From the NCBI RefSeq assembly GCF_027579695.1, contig NC_083571.1, forward strand, positions 88,943,888 through 89,007,887: a DNA stretch of 64,000 nucleotides, in the 5' to 3' direction. A program made the position numbers and the translations under genes. Position 1 is the stretch's first letter; every line of letters begins with the position of its first letter. Of this stretch, positions 57,622 through 64,000 are shown piece by piece. The notes under the pieces were generated by a model, which did no database searches, was not told the DNA's origin, and worked only from the letters and a program-made list of their open reading frames with translations. The stretch comes from Neoarius graeffei. Lineage: Eukaryota; Chordata; Actinopteri; Siluriformes; Ariidae.

Positions 57622-59480
57622 TTATCCGGGGCCGGGTCGTGGAGGCAGCAGTCTGAGCATGGAAGCCCAAACTTCCCTTTCCCCAGACACTGCCGCCAAC
57701 TCCTCGGGAAGAACACCGAGGCGTTCCCAGGCCAACCGAGAGACATTGCCCCTCCAGCGTGTCCTGGGTCTTCCCCGGGGCCTCCTCCCAGGGGGACATG
57801 CCTGGAACACCTCCCCAGGGAGGCGTCCAAGAAGCATCTGAAAGAGATGCCCAAGCCACCTCAGCTGATTCCTCTCGATGTGGAGGAGCAGCGGCTCTAC
57901 TTCGAGCTCCTCCTGAGTGACTGTGCTTCTCACCCTCTCTCTGAGGGAGCGCCCAGCCACCCTGCGAAGGAAACTCATTTCGGTCGCTTGTATCCGCGAT
58001 CTTGTTCTTTCGGTCATTACCCAAAGCTCATGACCATAGGTGAGAGTCGGAACGTAGATTGACCGGTAAATCGAGAGCTTCGCCTTTTGGCTCAGCTCCT
58101 TCTTCACCATGACAGACCGGTAAAGCGACCGCATCACTGCGGAGGCCGTACCGATGCACCTGTCAATCTCACGCTCTATCCTTCCCTCACTTGTGAATAA
58201 GATCCAGAGATACTTAAACTCCTCCACTTGAGGCAGAACTTCTCCACCAACCTGAAGAGGGAAAGCCACCCTTTTCCGGTTGAGAACCATGGTCTCGGAC
58301 TTGGAGGTGCTGATTCTCATCCCAGCCACTTCACACTTGACTGCAAACTGCCCCAGTGCATGCTGAAGGTCCTGGTTTGAAGAAGCCAACAGGACATCAT
58401 CTGCAAAAAGCAGGGATGAAATCCTGTGGTTCCCAAACAGGATTCCTTCCGGCCTCTGGCTGCGCCTAGAAATTCTGTCCATAAAAATTATGAACAGAAC
58501 CGATGACAAAGGGCAGCCCTGTCGGAGTCCAACATGCACTGGGAACAGGTCTGACTTACTGCCAGCAATGCGAACCAGACTCCTGCTCCGTTCGTACAGG
58601 GACCGGACAGCCCTTAGCAAAGAGCCCCGAACCCCATACTCCCGAAGCACCCCCCACAGGATACCACGAGGGAAACGGTTCAATGCCTTCTCCAGATCCA
58701 CAAAGCACATGTGGATTGGTTGGGCAAACTCCCATGAACCCTCGAGCACCCTATGAAGGGTATAGAGCTGGTCTAGTGTTCCGTGACCAGGACGAAAACT
58801 GCATTGTTCCTCCTGGATCCAAGGTTCGACTATGGGCCAAATTCTCCTCTCCAGTACCCTGGAGTAAACCTTCCCGGGGAGGCTGAGAAGTGTGATTCCC
58901 CTATAATTGGAGCACACTCGCCAGTCCCCTTTCTTAAAAAGGGGGACCACCACCCCAGTCTACCACTCCAGAGGCACTGTCCCTGACCGCCACGCGATGT
59001 TGCAGAGGCGTGTCAGCCAAGACAGCCCCACAACATCCAGAGACTTGAGATACTTGGGGCGGATCTCATCCACCCCCGGTGCCTTGCCACCGAGGAGCTT
59101 GCAAACCACCTCAGTGACTTCGGCTTGTGTAATGGATGAGTCCACCCCTGAGTCATTAGCCTCCGCTTCCTCAATGGAAGACGTGACGGTGGGATTGAGG
59201 AGATCCTCGAAGTATTCCTTCCACCGCCCGACAATGTCCCCAGTCAAGGTCAACAGCTCCCCACCCGCACTGTAAACAGTGTTGGCAGAGTACTGCTTCC
59301 CCTCCTGAGGTGCCGGATGGTTTGCCAGAATTTCTTCGAGGCTGACCAATAGGCCTCCTCCATGGCCTCACCAAACTCCTCCCAGTTCCGAGTTTTTGCC
59401 TCCGCAACTGCCCGAGCTGCGGCACGCCTGGCCTGCCGATACCCGTCAGCTGCCTCAGGAGTCCTGGAGGTCAACATGGC
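57622..59480 (-). pseudogene. RTE reverse transcriptase region
   Basis: An upstream part at 59250-59477 (MLTSRTPEAADGYRQARRAA to FWQTIRHLRRG) is followed by a one-base frameshift near 59295-59308, then 58960-59349 to VPLEW. A TAG at 58960-58962 replaces Gln before TGVVVPLFKKGDW. From there to 57622 it is open for 440-odd codons: NYRGITLLSLPGKVYSRVLE, CFVDLEKALNRFPR (first Asp), RQGCPLSSVLF, LLFADDVLLAS (catalytic FADD), VEEFKYLWILF and the C-terminal RRPRGRPRTRWRGNVSRLAW. The catalytic motifs are intact. Confidence 0.88.
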
Positions 59481-60570
59481 CCGATAGAACTCCTCCTTCA
59501 GCTTGACGGCATCCCTTACTTCCGGTGTCCACCACCGGGTTCAGAGATTGCCACCACGACAGGCACCGGAGGCCTTGCGGCCACAGCTCTGAACAGCCGT
59601 GTCGACAATGGAGGCAGAGAACATGGTTCACTCAGACTCAATGTCCCCTGCCTCCCTCGGAAGCTGGGAGAAGCTCTCCCAGAGGTGGGAGTTAAAGACC
59701 TCCCTGACAGAGTGCTCGGCCAGACGTTCCCAGCAGACCCTCACCATACGTTTGGGCCTGCCAGGTCTGTCTGGCTTCCTCCTCTGCCAGCGGATCCAAC
59801 TCCCCACCAGGTGGTGATCAGTTGACAGCTCAGCCCCTCTCTTCACCCAAGTGTCCAAGACATAGGGCCGGAGAGCCGATGAAACAACAACAAAGTCGAT
59901 CATCGACCTCCAACCTAAGGTGTCCTGGTGCCACGTGCACTTATGGACAGCCCTATGCTTGAACATGGTGTTCGTTATGGACAAACCGTGACTAGCACAG
60001 AAGTCCAATAACAAAACACCACTCGGGTTCAGATCAGGGAGGCCGTTCCTCCCAATCACGCCCCTCCAGGTGTCACTGTTGTCGCCCACGTGAGTGTTGA
60101 AGTCCCCCAGTAGAACAATGGAGTCCCCAGTCTGAGCACCCCTCAGTACCTCTCCCAGGGACTCCAAGAAGGCTGGATACTCTATACTGCTATTTGGCCC
60201 ATAAGCACAAACAGCAAGAGCCCTCTCCCCGATCCGAAGGCGCAGAGAGGCGACCCTCTCGTTCACTGGGGTAAACTCCAACACATGGCGGCTGAGCTGG
60301 GGAGCTATAAGCAAGCCCACACCAGCCCGCCACCACTCACCATGGGCGACTCCAGAGAAGTGGAGAGTCCAGCCCCTCTCGAGGAGCTGGGTTCCAGAGC
60401 CCAAACTGTGCATGGAGGTGAGCCCGACTATCTCTAGCTGGTACCTCTCAACCTCCCGCACAAACTCAGGCTCTTTCCCCCCCAGCGAAGTGACATTCCA
60501 TGTCCCAACAGCTAGCTGCTGTATTCGGGGATCAGGTCGTCGAGGCCCCTGCCATGTATGACGAGACTGA
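59481..60570 (-). pseudogene. RTE AP-endonuclease region
   Basis: The minus-strand reading down to 59628 holds endonuclease motifs: [60 protein letters not shown] and [18 protein letters not shown] codons at about 59628-59630 and 59541-59543 stand where Trp is expected (SE-W-TMF and NL-W-TRWW). Both are TGG-to-TGA changes. The family consensus is otherwise well kept, which suggests a rather young copy. Confidence 0.88.
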
Positions 60571-60587
60571 ATGGGACAACTGTTATT

Positions 60588-60971
60588 ATATCCACATTCA
60601 CTGGATTTTGAGAAACAGAGCATTTTTATTTTTTGCAAATTTCATAAACAAAAATTTTATACAAAACGTCCCTAATCATTTCCACTTAGAATGTAATCAA
60701 ACCAGCGAAATGACAGTAGCAATTTGTGAAAAATGCAATAATAATTATTGAAGAAAAAGATATGTTCTTACAATCAAATACTTTGTCATATTTTGTTGCT
60801 TTTTTATATTTTGGGATCTTGTTTTCGAGTAGAGTTTTTATTTCATCCTTGGTTGGTTCAGCAACACACTCCGCCATTTTGTTTTTCTCTACTCACGGTA
60901 TGTGAGCTGATAGCCTAATAGTAGAGTAGCCAGTCAGAGCACACGATTGCTCATATCCAGTGAATGTGGAT
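60588..60971. mobile_element. MITE with TATCCACATTCACTGGA ends and an exon-like insert
   Basis: The inverted termini TATCCACATTCACTGGA (60588-60604) and TCCAGTGAATGTGGATA (60955-60971) match perfectly. The minus-strand segment 60750-60877 opens MAECVAEPTKDEIKTLLENK and runs to a donor-like GAT/GTAAGA-type site, resembling the exon at 45349-45464. The LINE at 57606-60580 ends beside its left terminus. Confidence 0.75.
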
Positions 60972-60984
60972 AGAATAAACTGCC

Positions 60985-61351
60985 TTGTTCCTATGAGAAC
61001 AAAAGGAACAAACATTTGTCTGTAACCACAAAGTAGTAACCGGTCAAGTGATCTCATAGTTGGCAAGTGCACTGAAGAACAGCCTGAACCAGATCAGCAG
61101 TAAGCAACAAACACTTCTGGTGAATTTAACAAACAGGCTGCAGCCCATTGTGGCTACCTTTTGACAATAGGATGGCAATAAGGTAAAGTTAAGACTAGTG
61201 GTTCAGTGTCGTTTTGGAAGTTTTAGCTCTTTTCCGTACTCTGCTCAGCTCACCATAAACATCCCACAGCTCGGCTCCCTAACTACCAACATTTTTACTT
61301 CCCCAAAACCAGTCACTGTTATTGGTCTCTGCATTTCAATGGGAAACTTCC
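60985..61351 (+). repeat. interspersed repeat, partner of 9095-9470
   Basis: The same sequence in the same orientation, from CTTGTTCCTATGAGAACAAA to CAATGGGAAACTTC. It is interrupted at 61352 by a hAT-type terminus. Confidence 0.8.
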
Positions 61352-61530
61352 AGAGGTGGAAAGAGTACTAAAATATTATACTCAAGTACAAGTACTGTTA
61401 CTCTGATGAAATTTTACTTAAGTACAAGTAAAGTTACCAGACAAAAAAATCTACAAGTAAAAGTAAAAAGTAGATCATTTAAAATGTACTTTGAGTAAAA
61501 GTAAAACGTTACTTTTAACAATGGGTGTTT
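61352..61530. mobile_element. hAT-type MITE left end (AAGTACAAGTA repeats)
   Basis: The terminus CAGAGGTGGAAAGAGTAC and many TCAAGTACAAGT/AAAAGTAAAA motifs are characteristic of a common fish hAT MITE. The right end was not found. Confidence 0.6.
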
Positions 61531-62047
61531 TCTGCCTCCATTGTGTTGTGCAAAAATGAAAAAGAAGAGGAAACAAGGATATATGTACATCTCAACCCAG
61601 ATGTTTTATTTAAAGGAAGTGTATCAAATTGAATGCTTAGGATAATGCTGCATTAAAACTGAGACAAACAAAAAAGGTCAATACACACAGTCATGTCGTA
61701 TACATCGCCCTGACCACACACAAAGCATTGTACATGAAATATGAAAGTGAAATGTTGCACCGAAATCTCGTAGCTTGCCTGTGTGCATGGTGTGTTATTG
61801 AACAATTCAATTCAAACATTATTTGTTTTGCTTGGTATTCCTTTCTGGCCTGTTGGATGCAGAATGGTAGGAGGACTGATCAAGTCAGGTTGGCGAGCTA
61901 ACTTGCTTGCATGATTAGCCAACCGAATAACAGACTAGTTACCGTTATGTTACAGTACCAACAGGTTGCTACTTCAACATTAGCAATGCCATCCACTATT
62001 TTTGGAATATAACCAGCCTATTGTCGGTTTTACTATGGAAAGGAAAC
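61531..62047. other. no gene seen
   Basis: Unassigned sequence between hAT-type pieces. It may be the interior of the element beginning at 61352. Confidence 0.35.
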
Positions 62048-62055
62048 ATTATGAT

Positions 62056-62450
62056 CAGGGGCGCAGATACGTTTTTTGAACTGGGGGGGACAAAAAACTG
62101 GGGGGACAAAGCTGCCAGCAAACCAACCCCAACCCCGATATGCCTGTCAAACTTGTTGTGGGTAACCATAGCAACCAAGCTCGAGCTCGCAACCTGTGCA
62201 GTCTGCGCAGCTCAACCAACCGAATATCAGTCTTTGTTTTATGTGAGTTGTTGCAACTATGTATACACTGCTGTGCACCTCAATAAACCGAATGGTAATT
62301 AGTCTTTTGATTTTTCCGTGAGGTTTGCCTTATGCAAAGAAAGACAGCATAGACGTTTTTTCCTCCCTATAAGTGGGGGGGACCGAACGAGGTGAATTTA
62401 AATCTGGGTGGGACGAATCCCACCCGTCCCACCCTCTATCTGTGCCCGTG
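62056..62450. mobile_element. hAT-type MITE with perfect 8-bp duplication
   Basis: The duplication ATTATGAT (62048-62055, 62451-62458) is perfect. The termini CAGGGGCGCAGATAC and TATCTGTGCCCGTG are inverted, with GGGGGGACAAA/GTGGGACGAATC subterminal sequence. 395 bp, no coding. Confidence 0.93.
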
Positions 62451-62474
62451 ATTATGATGCCAATGACAATACTT

Positions 62475-62690
62475 ACCTCAACATGCTTGCGCAGATTAGA
62501 CGTCAAATTTTTGTATGCCGCAATGGTTGTCTTCTTGGGCACACAATCTGCATTGCATAATGAAACTGTCACCCCTTTTCTCTATGAAGCTGAAGTGATC
62601 ACGTATGTAGGGCCAGGGGTGCACTTCATTACTGGAAGAAATTGCGTTTTCTGCAGGGTCGTCCACCACAGGTTCCTCGGTCTCCTCCAT
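62475..62690 (-). pseudogene. BED-finger exon of a hAT transposase, frameshifted
   Basis: On the minus strand MEETEEPVVDDPAEN leads to WPYIRDHFSFIEKRGDSFIM and QCRLC. After a frameshift the second half VPKKTTIAAYKNLTSNLRKH appears in another frame. The CRLC and NLRKH ligands and the aromatic start define a BED finger. The MITE at 62056-62450 lies just downstream of it. Confidence 0.7.
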
Positions 62691-62699
62691 GTCCGCAGG

Positions 62700-63190
62700 G
62701 GCGCTTTATCAACACCCGTGGCCCAGGGGCTAGGCCCCTCATAGGCTACCTGTCAACCCTACCCTTACCATTGGCCAGGAAAACACTCTTATTTTATTTG
62801 CAATACGTGTCAAGCATTTACAGTGTAAGCGCGTAATTAGCCTAGAAGCCTACGATAGGTTACGTTTGGCTCAGCGTAGCTGCGCAAGGCCCACGCTCAC
62901 ATCGCTCAACACATCTGACCACAGAGGGAGAGAAGAACGCGCGCATTATCATTACAGAGCCAGTTCTGATTATTACCACGGACAGGACAGTGATACTGCG
63001 TAACTTTCACGCAGGGGCATGGCCAGAGATAACCACACAAGCGCGCGTGCGCTAATGTAGACCTATGTGTTGTAAACATAAAACACACACACACACACAC
63101 ACACACCTACAGACAAGTCCTTTTAAAAAATAAAATACATAAAAATAGCTTGGCGGCATGAAAACAAACATTCACTGCAAGACAAGGTGC
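62700..63190. repeat. sequence shared with the hAT at 25590-26656
   Basis: GCGCTTTATCAACACCCGTG, CACACACACCTACAGACAAG and GGCGGCATGAAAACAAA blocks occur in the same order as at 25785-25965, so both belong to one hAT family. A (CA)n run is at 63081-63104. Confidence 0.65.
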
Positions 63191-63194
63191 CCTA

Positions 63195-64000
63195 GAATCG
63201 CCATCAGTTTTTAATATCTATATGGACTTTGTTGTCAGGACTGCACAGCATGAGATATCAAAACTGTACCCAGATACAGGCTTCAAGTTCAGATATTGCA
63301 TTCCAAATGAGGTATCCACAAGAGAAATGTGTACGAAAGCACGAGCATCAGGAGAGGGTTGCATAACAGATTCTATACGTAGATGATCAGGCCATACTCG
63401 CTGGATCCATCGAGGAGCTTCAGAATATTCTTCAGTTGTATGATAAGACCTACACCCGCTTTGGTTTACAAATATCACATGTCAAAACAGAAACAATGGC
63501 TTTTAACGTCAATGAGGATATCAAATGTAAACCAAGTATCATTTCCCTTGGCGGCACTAATATTAAAAACGTCCGCACCTTTAAATATCTTGGTTATAAT
63601 GTCAGCAACTGTGATGAATCCTCACACTTCCTGCATGCTAGGATAAGTGCTGCATTCATGAAATGGAATGAACTGAAACACGTTCTAACCGACCACCGAA
63701 TACTACTAAAAACCCGTATAAAGTTCCTAGTGGCATGCGTTCGATCTCGTCTCCTGTACAGCACACAGGCATGGCAACTATCATCCAGTGAAATTCACAA
63801 AATTGAGGTAGTGTGGCACGGCTTCCTAAGGAAAATGATTAAAGGTGGATATAAACGAAAGAATGCCCCTGACCAAAAGAACACTACAAATGAAGATATA
63901 GACTGGAGCTACAAGATGTCCAATGCTGACCTCCGGAAACTGACAGGAACCCAGGGTATAAAACGAGGGTTATGTATATAACCGCGGTTCTATGAGTTTC
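63195..64000 (+). mobile_element. LINE reverse-transcriptase fragment, continues beyond the window
   Basis: RT motifs: SPSVFNIYMDFVVRTAQHE (near 63198), then after a frameshift ILYVDDQAILAGSIEELQN (catalytic YVDD at about 63376-63387). The open stretch 63436-63981 follows with FGLQISHVKTETMAFNVN, FKYLGYNVSNCDESS, KWNELKHVLTDHRILLKTRI and [18 protein letters not shown]. The clade is the same as the inverted copy at 50776-51575. Confidence 0.82.

Larger units (their letters stand above)
57606..60580 (-). mobile_element. nearly complete RTE-type LINE
   Basis: The minus-strand element carries an AP endonuclease followed by reverse transcriptase in one original ORF. It ends in the 3' sequence GATAAGCGGAAGAAGATATG next to T-rich DNA. 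The sequence matches the 3' half of the copy at 23150-24080. The 5' leader seen in that copy is absent, so this one is slightly 5'-truncated or ends just upstream of the ORF. Confidence 0.88.

Noticed and set aside
58490-59275. Plus-strand frames of 88-127 codons
   Set aside because: Antisense to the RTE reverse transcriptase, whose catalytic motifs are on the minus strand.

Overview
This is a vertebrate, almost certainly teleost, nuclear window, and one host gene accounts for most of its real coding content. The evidence is a multi-exon desmosomal cadherin with GT-AG introns, plus many Tc1/mariner, hAT and non-LTR elements, tRNA-derived SINEs and CA/GT microsatellites typical of fish. The SINE with the GAGATAATGAGATGAGAT-type tail hints at a catfish-like fish, but I cannot fix the species.

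Host gene: a desmoglein (dsg2-like) runs on the minus strand from about 56.2 kb down to 31.4 kb. I can place 13 exons: a furin-type cleavage site followed by EC1, then EC2-EC4, the membrane-proximal domain, the transmembrane segment, the plakoglobin-binding cytoplasmic segment and a long desmoglein-type repeat tail. All but one of the exon junctions I can test agree in phase. The signal-peptide exon was not found. The extracellular exons are compact (53.7-56.2 kb). The introns at 44.9-53.7, 39.8-43.9 and 32.4-39.5 kb are large because they are filled with transposons.

Layout: 0.45-5.7 kb is a Tc1 element carrying a 3.46-kb hAT, a SINE and a small insertion. 5.7-14.9 kb holds remnants of Tc1/mariner, a LINE split by a Tc1-type MITE, and a SINE. 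15.7-19.3 kb is a large foldback (inverted-repeat) structure. 20.1-26.7 kb carries two hATs with perfect 8-bp duplications, a MITE, a SINE and an internally deleted RTE-type LINE. 27-31.3 kb is mostly anonymous AT-rich DNA. 31.4-56.2 kb is the desmoglein gene with Tc1, hAT, LINE and SINE insertions in its introns. 57.6-60.6 kb is a nearly complete RTE-type LINE on the minus strand. 60.6-64 kb holds a MITE, BED-finger hAT pieces and a LINE reverse-transcriptase fragment that runs off the window.

I see no prokaryote-like or clearly new multi-gene system. The most unusual items are architectural: a Tc1 element sitting exactly at the symmetry centre of a palindrome, the 3.5-kb foldback, several multi-level insertion nests whose order is readable from target duplications, and one desmoglein exon junction that does not keep frame.
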